64,000 nt of DNA from Maribacter litoralis (GCF_003075045.1 NZ_QCZD01000001.1:434001-498000), one strand, 5' to 3'. Positions 18,441 to 27,292 are shown, numbered from the stretch's first letter. Notes: generated from the letters alone by a model not told the origin. Numbers and translations are program-made.

Positions 18441-18456
18441 ATTCAAACAGATTTTG

Positions 18457-19848
18457 CTATTCCAAACCTGCTACATCCTTAATTTCTACAATAATTCTAT
18501 CCGCCAATTCATCTGCTTCATTTTGACTTTTAGCTTCTGTATAAATTCTAATAATTGGTTCTGTGTTAGATTTTCTTAAGTGTACCCAGTTTTCTGCAAA
18601 ATCGACCTTAACACCATCTATTGTTGACAACTCCTCATTGGCATACTTTTCAGCCATTGCCTTTAAAATACCATCAACGTCTAAACCTGGGGTTAACTGA
18701 ATTTTCTTTTTACTCATATAATAGCTAGGGTAACTTGCTCTTAGTTCTGCAACCGTACCGCCTTTTTCTGCCATTAACATTAGGAAAAGAGCCGTACCCA
18801 CCAATGAATCTCTACCATAATGACTTTCTGGATAAATGATACCTCCATTACCTTCGCCTCCTATAACAGCGTTGTTAGCTTTCATTTTGGTAACCACATT
18901 TACTTCCCCAACGGCAGCAGCTTCATAAGTACCTCCATGTTTTTGGGTAATATCACGCAAAGCACGAGATGATGAAAGGTTGGAAACCGTATTACCTTTA
19001 GTTTTACCGAGCACATAATCGGCACAGGCTACTAGAGTGTATTCTTCTCCAAACATTTCTCCATCATTACTAATAAATGCTAAACGATCAACATCTGGAT
19101 CTACTACAATACCAAAATCAGCATTTTCTTTCACCACCAAATCACAAATATCTTTTAAGTGCTCTTTTAATGGTTCTGGATTATGCGGAAAGTGGCCGGT
19201 TGGTTTGCAATACAATTCAATTACCTCTACTCCAAATTCTTTCAAGAGTTTAGGGATGGCTATACCACCGGTTGAATTTACACCATCGACAACAACCTTG
19301 AATTTCGCTTTTTTAACCACTTCGGCATCTACCAAAGAAAGGTTTAAAACTTCGTCTATATGTATATCAATATAACTATCGTTTTTATTGATTTGCCCTA
19401 AATCATCTACATCAGAAAAATCAAAATCTTCTTTTTCTGCTATTTCTAAAATTTTAGCACCTTGGGCAGCATCTAAAAATTCACCTCTTTCATTTAATAG
19501 TTTAAGCGCATTCCATTGTTTTGGATTATGGCTTGCCGTTAAAATAATTCCGCCATCGGCTTTTTCCATTGGTACGGCAATTTCAACAGTTGGCGTTGTA
19601 GATAAATCTAAATCCACTACATCTATTCCTAATCCTACTAAGGTAGATACTACAAGGTTCTGAATCATCTCGCCAGACAAACGGGCATCGCGACCAATAA
19701 CCACTTTTAACTTCTCTTTTTTAGAATATTCCTTTAACCAAATTCCGTAAGAAGCTGCGAACTTAACCGCATCAATAGGTGTTAGATTATCGCCTGGCTT
19801 ACCTCCAATTGTTCCTCGAATTCCTGAAATAGATTTTATTAGTGTCAT
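18457..19848 (-). CDS. glmM: Phosphoglucosamine mutase
   Basis: Alpha-D-phosphohexomutase that interconverts glucosamine 6-phosphate and glucosamine 1-phosphate on the way to UDP-GlcNAc for peptidoglycan and lipid A. 463 residues. The phosphoserine loop is TASHNP (S106), the metal loop DPDVDR is at 250-255, the sugar-specificity loop is GEGNGG near 335, and the phosphate-binding loop RKSNTEPIIR lies near the C-terminus. Assignment to glucosamine rather than glucose/mannose rests on overall resemblance to bacteroidotal GlmM, so another phosphohexomutase remains possible. A minus-strand TATATTTG box is at 19869-19876. Confidence 0.88.
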   Translation of the reverse strand: MTLIKSISGIRGTIGGKPGDNLTPIDAVKFAASYGIWLKEYSKKEKLKVVIGRDARLSGEMIQNLVVSTLVGLGIDVVDLDLSTTPTVEIAVPMEKADGGIILTASHNPKQWNALKLLNERGEFLDAAQGAKILEIAEKEDFDFSDVDDLGQINKNDSYIDIHIDEVLNLSLVDAEVVKKAKFKVVVDGVNSTGGIAIPKLLKEFGVEVIELYCKPTGHFPHNPEPLKEHLKDICDLVVKENADFGIVVDPDVDRLAFISNDGEMFGEEYTLVACADYVLGKTKGNTVSNLSSSRALRDITQKHGGTYEAAAVGEVNVVTKMKANNAVIGGEGNGGIIYPESHYGRDSLVGTALFLMLMAEKGGTVAELRASYPSYYMSKKKIQLTPGLDVDGILKAMAEKYANEELSTIDGVKVDFAENWVHLRKSNTEPIIRIYTEAKSQNEADELADRIIVEIKDVAGLE

Positions 19849-19943
19849 ATATTCTTCATAAGTTTTTGCAAATATAAAGGTATCGTACTACATCGCTATT
19901 GCCCTTCTTTGTAAATTCGACATACGAAGCATAATTTAGAGGA

Positions 19944-20540
19944 ATGAATTTTTTAGCCCATATATACTTATCCTTTGGCGATAAAGAGATTACTATCGGA
20001 AATTTTATTGCAGATAGCATACGTGCTAATAAATTTCAACATCTACCCACTAAGGTGCAAAAAGGCATAAAACTACATCGACTGATTGATACCTATACCG
20101 ACACCCATCTGATTCCAAAAATTAGCAGCAAAAGATTACATGCAAATTACAGTCATTATAGTAGGGTCATCGTAGATATTTACTATGATCACTTTTTAGC
20201 AAAAAACTGGACAAAATATTCAGATGTTCCATTAGATGTTTTTGTGGATGATTTTTACGACCTACTCGAAGACAATTATGAAATTTTACCCATAGGCGTA
20301 CAAAAAATGATGCCATATATGATTTCTGATAATTGGCTTTACAATTACTCAAAAATGGAAGGTATTGGCAATGTGCTAAACGGCATGAACCGAAGAACAA
20401 AAAATAGGTCTAAAATGAATTTTGCCATTTTAGATCTTGAAGAACACTATGATTCTTTTGAAGATGAATTTACCGAGTTCTTTGATGAACTAATAACATT
20501 CTCAAAAAATAAATTTAATTCATTAGTAATCAAAGATTAA
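19944..20540 (+). CDS. Acyl carrier protein phosphodiesterase (AcpH/DUF479)
   Basis: 198 residues with the hallmark N-terminus MNFLAHIYLSF, the GNFIADSIR motif (about 19-27) and GIKLHRLIDTYTDTH (about 43-57). Asp and His residues of these motifs form the metal site in this HD-related family. The enzyme removes the 4'-phosphopantetheine arm from acyl carrier protein. All motifs are intact. It is divergent from glmM, with a 95-base gap that holds the glmM -7 box. A TAAATTCG near-match to the promoter box is at 19912-19919. Confidence 0.92.
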   Translation: MNFLAHIYLSFGDKEITIGNFIADSIRANKFQHLPTKVQKGIKLHRLIDTYTDTHLIPKISSKRLHANYSHYSRVIVDIYYDHFLAKNWTKYSDVPLDVFVDDFYDLLEDNYEILPIGVQKMMPYMISDNWLYNYSKMEGIGNVLNGMNRRTKNRSKMNFAILDLEEHYDSFEDEFTEFFDELITFSKNKFNSLVIKD

Positions 20541-20601
20541 ATTTAAACACTAACAGTCAATATTCTAAAAACAATTATTTAAACTAATAATTTAACCAAT
20601 T

Positions 20602-22293
20602 ATGAACCAACTCAAATTAGCACTATTACTTGTTGCATTTGTTATTTTTGGCAGTTGCAAAGAAAACCCGACAAAACCAACCGGTACAGTTACAGAAAAA
20701 GCAATGGTAGTTTCTGCTCGTAAAGAAGCTTCAAAAATAGGTAGTGACATTATGCAAAAAGGAGGTAACGCTTTTGACGCTATGGTAGCTACAGAAATGG
20801 CTTTGGTCGTCGCCTACCCTTTTGCAGGTAACCTTGGCGGAGGTGGTTTTATGGTATACAGAAAAGCGGATGGTGAATCGGGCGCTTTAGATTACCGAGA
20901 AAAGGCTCCGCTAACAGCACACAGAGACATGTATTTAGATTCCTTGGGAAATGTTATACCAAATAAAAGCACCCTGGGAGCTACCGCTGTCGGAGTACCC
21001 GGTACGGTCGCGGGTATTATTGAAGTACACAAAAAATTTGGCTCCTTACCCCTTGAAGAAATTATGGCTCCGGTCATTGCTTTAGCAGAACGTGGTGTTG
21101 TAGTTACCGCTAATCAAGAAAAAAGATTAGCTAGTCAACGAGACAAATTCATTGAAGTCAATAGTGACAGCACTAAGTTTGCCACTGCTTACAAAGAGAA
21201 TGACACAATTAAATACCCAGCTTTGGCAAACACTTTCAGGAGTATCGCCAAAAACGGAAGAGACGGCTTCTACAAAGGTGAAGTAGCACAAAAATTAGCC
21301 GCATTTATTCAAGAAAAAGGAGGGTATATTACCGAAGAAGACCTTGAAAAATACCAAGCAGTATGGAGGGACCCTATTTCATTCAACTATAAAGATTTAC
21401 AAATAATTTCAATGAGTCCGCCAAGTAGCGGAGGGGTAACCATCAACCAAATTTTAAAGATGATGGAAAAATATGATGTGGCCGAATTAGGACATAATAG
21501 TCCAAAAATGATACAATTATTCACAGAAGCATCAAGAAGGGCCTATGCAGACAGAAACTACTTTTTAGGAGACCCGGACTTTGTAGATATACCCTATGAC
21601 CGATTATTGAGTGATGACTACCTTGCAGAAAGAATGGCGAATTTTTCTTTTGACAAAGCAACCAAATCCTCAGAAGTGGAACATGGCAGTATTGAAATTG
21701 TAGAAAGTATGGAAACCACACATTATTCCATTGTTGACCAAGAAGGCAACGCAGTATCTGTTACCACTACCCTTAATGGAGCATACGGCTCTAAACTATA
21801 CTCAGATGAGCTAGGTTTCTTTTTAAACAATGAAATGGACGATTTCAGTGCTAAAGCAGGTGTTCCAAATATGTTCGGGTTAGTTGGAGCTGAAGCAAAT
21901 AGCATTGCCGCAGAAAAGAGAATGTTAAGTAGTATGACCCCAACTATAGTAGAAAAAAACGGCAAATTATGGATGGTTGTCGGCACCCCAGGAGGATCTA
22001 CCATTATTACCGCGGTTGCCCAAACTATTTTAAACAGTTATGAATTTAAAATGAGTATGCAAGACGCTGTCAACGCTCCAAGATTTCATCATCAATGGTT
22101 ACCCGATATGGTTATTTTTGAACCTAACGGATTCTCACCTACACTTACCGATGAGTTGAAAACTAAAGGGTATATTATCAACGAAGAAAGAACCCCGATT
22201 ATAGGCAAGGTCGATGCAATTCGTGTATTGGAAAATGGTAAACTGGAAGGTGGTGCAGATAAGCGTGGAGATGATGCCGCTGTAGGATTTTAG
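20602..22293 (+). CDS. ggt: Gamma-glutamyltransferase, lipoprotein
   Basis: 563 residues. The signal peptide has the lipobox GSC (Cys about 20), so the enzyme is probably anchored in the outer membrane or faces the periplasm. The precursor self-cleaves before the catalytic Thr: METTHYS with T372 as the new N-terminus of the small subunit. Further motifs are NLGGGGFM (near 76), LNNEMDDFS (about 412-420) and the oxyanion/substrate segment SSMTPTIV followed by GTPGGSTIIT (about 463-472). It hydrolyses or transfers the gamma-glutamyl group of glutathione-like peptides. It is followed by a small membrane-anchored protein on the same strand. Confidence 0.96.
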   Translation: MNQLKLALLLVAFVIFGSCKENPTKPTGTVTEKAMVVSARKEASKIGSDIMQKGGNAFDAMVATEMALVVAYPFAGNLGGGGFMVYRKADGESGALDYREKAPLTAHRDMYLDSLGNVIPNKSTLGATAVGVPGTVAGIIEVHKKFGSLPLEEIMAPVIALAERGVVVTANQEKRLASQRDKFIEVNSDSTKFATAYKENDTIKYPALANTFRSIAKNGRDGFYKGEVAQKLAAFIQEKGGYITEEDLEKYQAVWRDPISFNYKDLQIISMSPPSSGGVTINQILKMMEKYDVAELGHNSPKMIQLFTEASRRAYADRNYFLGDPDFVDIPYDRLLSDDYLAERMANFSFDKATKSSEVEHGSIEIVESMETTHYSIVDQEGNAVSVTTTLNGAYGSKLYSDELGFFLNNEMDDFSAKAGVPNMFGLVGAEANSIAAEKRMLSSMTPTIVEKNGKLWMVVGTPGGSTIITAVAQTILNSYEFKMSMQDAVNAPRFHHQWLPDMVIFEPNGFSPTLTDELKTKGYIINEERTPIIGKVDAIRVLENGKLEGGADKRGDDAAVGF

Positions 22294-22367
22294 ATTTGTC
22301 TAAATTATAAAATCAACATATTTACATAAACATGTAATATATTTAAAATCAACTATTTAATTAAAAT

Positions 22368-23066
22368 ATGATAAAGAAACTATTTAAGTTTATTGCCGCT
22401 ATAATTTTGATACTTGCCATTGGGTACGGTGTCTTGTATTATCTGTATAATGAACCCATTCCTAAGGGGGAATCCGGACCAGAAGCGGACGCTCTTGCAT
22501 ACAGAATGTTGGATGCTCTTAATTATAAAAATTACAATAACACCAAAGAACTTGAATGGTCTTTTCGGGGTGATCATCATTACAAATGGGACAAGGAAAA
22601 AGAAATAGTTTCCGTTTCTTGGAATGACGTAGTTGTGCATTTAGATTTAATCACCCCTTCTTCTAGCAAGGCAACAATTAATAATCAACCTGCTTCTTAT
22701 GAAGAAACTAAGAATTTAATAGAGAAAGCTCAAAGTTATTTCAACAATGATTCTTTTTGGTTGGTAGCGCCATTCAAAGTTTTTGACCGAGGAACAGAAA
22801 GGTACCTAGTGGATTTAGAAGATGGATCTGAAGCTCTGTTAGTCACCTACACCCAAGGTGGTGACACCCCCGGAGATTCTTATATGTGGATCATTGAACC
22901 TAGCGGGAAGCCTAAAAGCTTTAAGCTGTGGACTAAAATTATTCCTATTGGCGGAGTTGAAGCAACATGGGAAGAATGGATCAAAACCGATAGCGGAGTA
23001 CATTTACCTACACTGCATAAACTTGGTCCATTATCTATATCGATGGGTGAAGTAAAAGGAAAATAA
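22368..23066 (+). CDS. Uncharacterised membrane-anchored or exported protein
   Basis: 232 residues. A basic start (MIKKLFKF) and one hydrophobic segment (about 8-28) act as an anchor or signal. The rest is soluble, Trp-rich and mostly beta-strand: LEWSFRGDHHYKWDKEKEIV, DVVVHLDLITPSS, WIIEPSGKPKSFKLW, VEATWEEWI. This layout resembles lipoprotein-carrier-like or DUF6503-like exported proteins of Bacteroidota, but I cannot name the family firmly. It lies 74 bases after ggt and 34 bases before the acetyltransferase gene, all on the same strand, so co-transcription is plausible. Confidence 0.65.
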   Translation: MIKKLFKFIAAIILILAIGYGVLYYLYNEPIPKGESGPEADALAYRMLDALNYKNYNNTKELEWSFRGDHHYKWDKEKEIVSVSWNDVVVHLDLITPSSSKATINNQPASYEETKNLIEKAQSYFNNDSFWLVAPFKVFDRGTERYLVDLEDGSEALLVTYTQGGDTPGDSYMWIIEPSGKPKSFKLWTKIIPIGGVEATWEEWIKTDSGVHLPTLHKLGPLSISMGEVKGK

Positions 23067-23100
23067 TTGTACTAATAATTTAAAAAGTCAAAGAATATCG

Positions 23101-23529
23101 ATGGATATAAAACTTATCACTTTCAACGAAGTAACGTCAGATCTACAATCTCAATTGACCGAACTTTATAAGGAGCTAAATGTCGAGCTGACTCAATTGG
23201 ACCTCGCTACTGCCCTATCGGATTACAACACTACCGATGTTGCCGTATGCCTAGATCAAGAAAAACTGATAGGAATAGCCATGATGGCAAAATACAAGGT
23301 AGTATCTGGACACAAAGGGATGATCGAAGATGTTGTTGTTTCTTCAAAATACAGAGGAAAAGGCATAGGTAGAAAACTAATGGAGAAATTATTGGAGCAA
23401 GCAAAAAATGAAAAACTAGATAACGTTTTACTCTTTAGCGGTCATCATAGAACCGCGGCAATAGCACTATATAAAAGTTTAGGTTTTAAGTTAAAAGATA
23501 GCGGACTATATATTAAACATTTACTTTAA
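23101..23529 (+). CDS. GNAT-family N-acetyltransferase
   Basis: 142 residues covering a single GNAT fold. The acetyl-CoA pyrophosphate loop is RGKGIG (R85-G90), preceded by the typical strand MIEDVVVSSKYRG and followed by the helix KLMEKLLEQAK. The end strand ALYKSLGFK is also characteristic. The acceptor substrate is unknown. Its stop codon overlaps that of the convergent S24/XRE regulator by four bases. Confidence 0.9.
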   Translation: MDIKLITFNEVTSDLQSQLTELYKELNVELTQLDLATALSDYNTTDVAVCLDQEKLIGIAMMAKYKVVSGHKGMIEDVVVSSKYRGKGIGRKLMEKLLEQAKNEKLDNVLLFSGHHRTAAIALYKSLGFKLKDSGLYIKHLL

Positions 23530-24293
23530 TTAACCTTCTTAACATGCTGTAATTGATCTTTTAACTCTTTCATAGATTCTTGCAATTGCCTCAACAAACC
23601 ACTATCTGTTGTAGCGTCTACATTAAAAGTGATTTTACTACTCACTTCCCAAATTTCCTGAATTTGAAAAGGCTTTATATCGTAAGGAGGATAAGTCTCG
23701 TTCAAGGATACGAGAGTAATATTGTTTGAGTTCGGCCGCTTTTCTATCTTCTTTACCATAATAGAGTCTTGCAATACCACAACGTACATTTTATTGGCAC
23801 TTACATAATCTATATGCTCAATAGCTCTAGCTAATACCCACTCACCCGGATGCAGATTTGGCAACATACTATCACCTTCGACCTGAAAACCTCTGTACGT
23901 CGCATTTCTGAATTCTGGAATGGGTAGATCAAACGCAGGTAATTGTTTATACCAACTAGTATCTGAAATGTTTTGAGGGTATCCTGCAGCCGCTTTGGCA
24001 TTCACCAATACCATATTGTCTCGACTGGCAGAATCTACCGTAACCACTTTTGGAATTACACTGGTTTTAGAAGTTTCTAGATATTGCTCCTCACTTTCAC
24101 CAAATAACCAAAGCGGATTTATCTTGAATTGCTTCAATAACTCCAACACTACTTTCCCAGACAATTTGGTTCGTCCACGCTCAATATCTGCGGTAGTATT
24201 TGATACGCCGATAAGTGACGCAAACTCCGCTTGCGTATAACCCAATTCCCTTCTTAAATCTGTAAATCTTTTTAATGTCAACTCATTTTCCAT
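23526..24293 (-). CDS. LexA-like repressor: XRE helix-turn-helix plus S24 self-cleaving peptidase domain
   Basis: 255 residues. An XRE-type helix-turn-helix (about 8-63, with GYTQAEFASLIGVSNTTADIERG... features) is joined to a LexA/UmuD/CI-type S24 domain. The likely self-cleavage site is in NAKAAAGYPQ (A103-G104), the nucleophile is S142 in EGDSM, and the general-base Lys is K181 or K182 in MVKKI. A short coiled coil ends the protein (about 231-252). By analogy with LexA and phage repressors it should release its operator when it cleaves itself during DNA damage. It faces away from a radical-SAM DNA-repair gene across an array of repeats, and probably controls it and itself. That control is inference. 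Confidence 0.9.
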   Translation of the reverse strand: MENELTLKRFTDLRRELGYTQAEFASLIGVSNTTADIERGRTKLSGKVVLELLKQFKINPLWLFGESEEQYLETSKTSVIPKVVTVDSASRDNMVLVNAKAAAGYPQNISDTSWYKQLPAFDLPIPEFRNATYRGFQVEGDSMLPNLHPGEWVLARAIEHIDYVSANKMYVVVLQDSIMVKKIEKRPNSNNITLVSLNETYPPYDIKPFQIQEIWEVSSKITFNVDATTDSGLLRQLQESMKELKDQLQHVKKVN

Positions 24294-24334
24294 AGTAAGC
24301 CTTTTCTATCAAGACATTAGCCCTCTCGATACTT

Positions 24335-24363
24335 CAAATATAGTAAATATGGATTATATCCAA
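24335..24363 (-). promoter_or_regulatory. Promoter of the S24/XRE repressor gene
   Basis: On the minus strand: TTG (plus 24361-24363), 18-base spacer, TATATTTG (plus 24335-24342). The leader to the ATG is about 35-40 bases. The first GGA-N5-TCC repeat (24351-24361) lies inside the spacer and touches the -33 element, as expected for an autoregulated promoter. Confidence 0.65.
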
Positions 24364-24421
24364 TTAATTTTTTGGAATATTTCCATAATTAGGAATATTT
24401 CCATAATTTTGGAATATATAC
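24351..24421. repeat. Operator-like array of GGA-N5-TCC repeats between the repressor and the radical-SAM gene
   Basis: Four copies of an 11-base imperfect palindrome: 24351-24361 (GGATTATATCC), 24374-24384 and 24392-24402 (both GGAATATTTCC, inside identical 17-base units ending CATAATT), and a degenerate copy at 24411-24421 (GGAATATATAC). Centres are 23, 18 and 19 bases apart. The array spans the spacer of the repressor's own promoter and the -7 box of the rightward operon. It is probably the binding site of the S24/XRE repressor. Confidence 0.7.
24404..24411 (+). promoter_or_regulatory. -7 box of the radical-SAM operon
   Basis: TAATTTTG, 20 bases before the ATG at 24432. It overlaps the end of the second full repeat unit and the start of the fourth. 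No TTTG/TTG stands 18-21 bases upstream, so the promoter may be weak or activated. Confidence 0.5.
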
Positions 24422-24431
24422 TACTTGTAAT

Positions 24432-25691
24432 ATGAATTTTAACCGAATTAAGGAAAAACTGAACATTTTGGCAGATGCCGCCAAATATGATGTCTCCTGT
24501 TCAAGCAGCGGTAGTAATCGCAAAAACAAGAATAATGGTTTAGGCGATACTGGCAATGGCATTTGCCATACGTATACGGAAGACGGTCGTTGTGTATCTC
24601 TTTTAAAAATTTTACTGACCAACCATTGCATTTTTGATTGTGCATATTGTGTTACACGAAAAAGCAATGATATACAAAGAGCAGCTTTCAAAATACAAGA
24701 GGTAGTTGACCTTACCATAAACTTTTATAGAAGAAATTATATAGAAGGTCTGTTTTTGAGTTCAGGTATTTTTAAAAGTGCCGACCATACCATGGAGCGT
24801 TTGATTGCGGTGGCGAAAAAATTACGAGAAGAAGAAAACTTTAATGGTTACATCCATTTAAAATCAATACCTGGTGCCAGTGATGAATTAATGTACGAGG
24901 CCGGTTTATATGCTGATCGTTTATCGGTCAATATAGAAATCCCCACTATTTCCGGCCTTAAACTTTTAGCTCCAGATAAAAAACACGAGGATTTCATTAA
25001 ACCTATGAAAAAGGTAAAAGATGAAATAATTCGTTTTAAAGAAGAGAGAAAAATAATTAAGAGCACAGCAAAGTACGCACCTGCAGGTCAAAGCACCCAA
25101 ATGATAGTAGGTGCTACGGGTGAAAGTGATAAGGATATCATGTATTCCGCCACTCATTTCTATAAAAACTATAAAATGAAACGGGTCTACTATTCTGGTT
25201 ACGTTCCAATATCAACAGATATTAGATTACCTTCTTTAGGATCAGAGGTACCCATGTTAAGAGAAAATAGATTATACCAAACAGATTGGCTACTTCGGTT
25301 TTATGGTTTTAGCGTGAACGAAATTTTAGACGCCGATAACCCAAATTTAGATATGGATATTGACCCAAAATTAATGTGGGCATTACGAAACCTCAATCAT
25401 TTTCCTGTCGACATCAATAAAGCCGATGCTCGTATGCTTGCCAGAATTCCCGGTATAGGTATGGGGTCTGTTCACAAAATAATAAATGGAAGAAAATATA
25501 GAAATCTTAATTGGGAACATCTCAAAAAAATGGGTATTGCGTTAAACCGTGCCAAGTATTTTATTATTTGTAATTCTAGCGATTGGGAACGAAGAGATTT
25601 AGATGCCGCAAAAATTAAAGGCATGATATTACAATCTCAAAATGGTAAATTTAAAAAACAGTTTAACAGTCAATTATCATTATTTAATTAA
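24432..25691 (+). CDS. Putative DNA modification/repair radical SAM protein (TIGR03916-like)
   Basis: About 419 residues. The radical-SAM 4Fe-4S motif is C66-x3-C70-x2-C73 (NHCIFDCAYC). Extra conserved-looking cysteines precede it at 23, 45 and 54. The C-terminus carries helix-hairpin-helix DNA-binding motifs (about 324-378: VDINKADARMLARIPGIG and a second ALNRAKYFI turn). This architecture is that of the family linked in many genomes to a TIGR03915 protein and to uracil-DNA-glycosylase-like domains. The DNA lesion or modification is not known. It is the first gene of a rightward unit and is likely repressed by the divergent S24/XRE protein through the repeats at 24351-24421. Confidence 0.92.
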   Translation: MNFNRIKEKLNILADAAKYDVSCSSSGSNRKNKNNGLGDTGNGICHTYTEDGRCVSLLKILLTNHCIFDCAYCVTRKSNDIQRAAFKIQEVVDLTINFYRRNYIEGLFLSSGIFKSADHTMERLIAVAKKLREEENFNGYIHLKSIPGASDELMYEAGLYADRLSVNIEIPTISGLKLLAPDKKHEDFIKPMKKVKDEIIRFKEERKIIKSTAKYAPAGQSTQMIVGATGESDKDIMYSATHFYKNYKMKRVYYSGYVPISTDIRLPSLGSEVPMLRENRLYQTDWLLRFYGFSVNEILDADNPNLDMDIDPKLMWALRNLNHFPVDINKADARMLARIPGIGMGSVHKIINGRKYRNLNWEHLKKMGIALNRAKYFIICNSSDWERRDLDAAKIKGMILQSQNGKFKKQFNSQLSLFN

Positions 25692-25717
25692 AGTTTCACT
25701 TAACCCTAATTTTAACT

Positions 25718-25888
25718 ATGGAAAATATACCTAACACTTTAAACCCTGCTAATATTTCATTAATCGATACTGTTATAAACCGTATTCAATGTAAAATATT
25801 ATCATTTGGGTACCAATTGGTATTACTTAAAAGTAAGTGTAAAAAAAGACTAAAAATTATCTCTAGAATATTCTTTTTTAACTTTTAA
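25718..25888 (+). CDS. Possible small protein (56 aa) inside the radical-SAM operon
   Basis: An ATG-initiated frame of 56 codons sits in the 207-base gap between the radical-SAM gene and its partner, ends ten bases before the partner's ATG and points the same way. The product starts MENIPNTLNPANISLID, has two cysteines (C25, C41), a strongly basic middle (KSKCKKRLK) and an aromatic tail ending IFFFNF. I recognise no family. A gap of this size is unusual inside a two-gene repair operon, which argues for a real gene, but an untranslated spacer is possible. Confidence 0.4.
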   Translation: MENIPNTLNPANISLIDTVINRIQCKILSFGYQLVLLKSKCKKRLKIISRIFFFNF

Positions 25889-25898
25889 AACTTCACCT

Positions 25899-26675
25899 AT
25901 GAACGCTTCAAAAATTTTGGTTTACGATGGTAGTTTCAACGGATTTTTAACTGCTGTTTTTATTGGGTTTGAACAAAAGTTAACCCATGCCGATATTCAA
26001 AAAAACAATCAATTACAAAGTGGACTTTTCGCTGAGACCGAAACCATTTTCACCAACGTTGAAAAAGCACAACGTGTGTGGAACGGTGTTCGAAAAAAAA
26101 GTAATACCGCGATAAAAAATATATACTTTGCGTTTTTAAGCGAACAAAGTAATATAGAAGCTCTTCTTTACCATTACATTCAAAAGTTAATGGGCAGCAA
26201 GTATAAAGGAGCTACTGATTTTAGTGATGACGGCATTTTAAAAATTAATCAGATAGCACATAAAGTGGGAAGAGAAAAACACCGAATGGAGGCTTTTATT
26301 CGTTTTCAACTTACTAAAGATGACGTATATTTTGCGAACATAGAACCAGATTTTGACGTGTTGCCTTTAATCTCAAAACATTTTAGAAATAGATATACGG
26401 ACCAACAGTGGATTATTTATGACGTAAAACAGAAGTATGGTATCTTTTACAATTTGAATACTGTAGAAATAATCTCTCTAGATTTAACCGATATTCATGC
26501 AAATAGTCTAGAAAAGAGTTCCGTTTTCACGGATAGCGAATATGAGTACCAAGACTTATGGAACAATTATTTTAAGAGTACTACAATTAAGTCTAGAATT
26601 AACACTAAGCTTCATGTGCAACATGTGCCCAAACGTTACTGGAAATATTTATCTGAAAAAAAAGAGGCTGTTTAA
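25899..26675 (+). CDS. TIGR03915-like DNA-metabolism protein, partner of the radical SAM protein
   Basis: 258 residues. It opens KILVYDGSFNGFLTAVF, the hallmark start of the TIGR03915 family, and contains the conserved middle GREKHRMEAFIRFQ followed by the PDFDVLPLISKHFRNRY segment. Near the end is the YQDLWNNYFKSTTIKSRIN region and HVPKRYWKYL. In some bacteria this protein is fused to a UdgX-type uracil-DNA glycosylase domain; that fusion is absent here, so only the stand-alone domain exists. Its place behind the radical-SAM gene is the conserved arrangement. The biochemical role is unknown; a part in DNA repair is inferred from partners. Confidence 0.9.
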   Translation: MNASKILVYDGSFNGFLTAVFIGFEQKLTHADIQKNNQLQSGLFAETETIFTNVEKAQRVWNGVRKKSNTAIKNIYFAFLSEQSNIEALLYHYIQKLMGSKYKGATDFSDDGILKINQIAHKVGREKHRMEAFIRFQLTKDDVYFANIEPDFDVLPLISKHFRNRYTDQQWIIYDVKQKYGIFYNLNTVEIISLDLTDIHANSLEKSSVFTDSEYEYQDLWNNYFKSTTIKSRINTKLHVQHVPKRYWKYLSEKKEAV

Positions 26676-26744
26676 AAAATTATCTTTCTGACCACTACAA
26701 ATATCTACGCTTGTTATTATTACATTTATATCAAAGTAGATATC

Positions 26745-27203
26745 ATGCCAAACAAGTATCAGTTAGCCCAAATCAACATTGCTCGAATGAAGGGTGTTAA
26801 TATCAATGATCCTATCATGAAAGAATTTGTAGACAATTTAGATAAGGTAAATGAATTAGCCGAGCACAGTGAAGGGTTCATTTGGCGTTTAAAAGATGAA
26901 ACCAATGATGCTACTAACTTCAACCCTTATAATGACGAACAAGTAATTATAAACATATCTGTTTGGAAAACTGTAGAGTTGTTAGAAACATTCGTTTACA
27001 AAACTTTTCATACCGATTTTCTAAGAAGAAGAAAAGAATGGTTTCACAAATTTGGAAAGGTATCTACAGCAATGTGGTGGATTTCCGAAGGAGATTACCC
27101 AACCGTACAGAATGCCGTGGAACTTTTAGATTACCTTCAGAAGAATGGAGCATCTCAAAAGGTGTTTGATTTTAAAAACAAATACGCCCCACCCACATCA
27201 TAA
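26745..27203 (+). CDS. DUF3291 domain protein
   Basis: 152 residues, all one domain of the ferredoxin-like dimeric alpha/beta-barrel type. Landmarks are YQLAQINIARMKGVNINDPIM at the start (only its beginning is conserved), SEGFIWRLKDE (about 47-57), VWKTVELLETFVYKTFH (about 79-95) and MWWISEGDYPTVQNAVELLDYL (about 115-136). The fold is shared with monooxygenases such as YgiN, but the substrate is not known. It lies 69 bases after the TIGR03915 gene and could be part of the same transcript, although it is not a known partner. Confidence 0.85.
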   Translation: MPNKYQLAQINIARMKGVNINDPIMKEFVDNLDKVNELAEHSEGFIWRLKDETNDATNFNPYNDEQVIINISVWKTVELLETFVYKTFHTDFLRRRKEWFHKFGKVSTAMWWISEGDYPTVQNAVELLDYLQKNGASQKVFDFKNKYAPPTS

Positions 27204-27292
27204 TAGGTATTTACGTAGAGTAAATATGTTGAACATGATAAAAATCAGCTGTTATTTTTTTTGTCAAGTTTAGTTTTGAAATATCTAAATGA

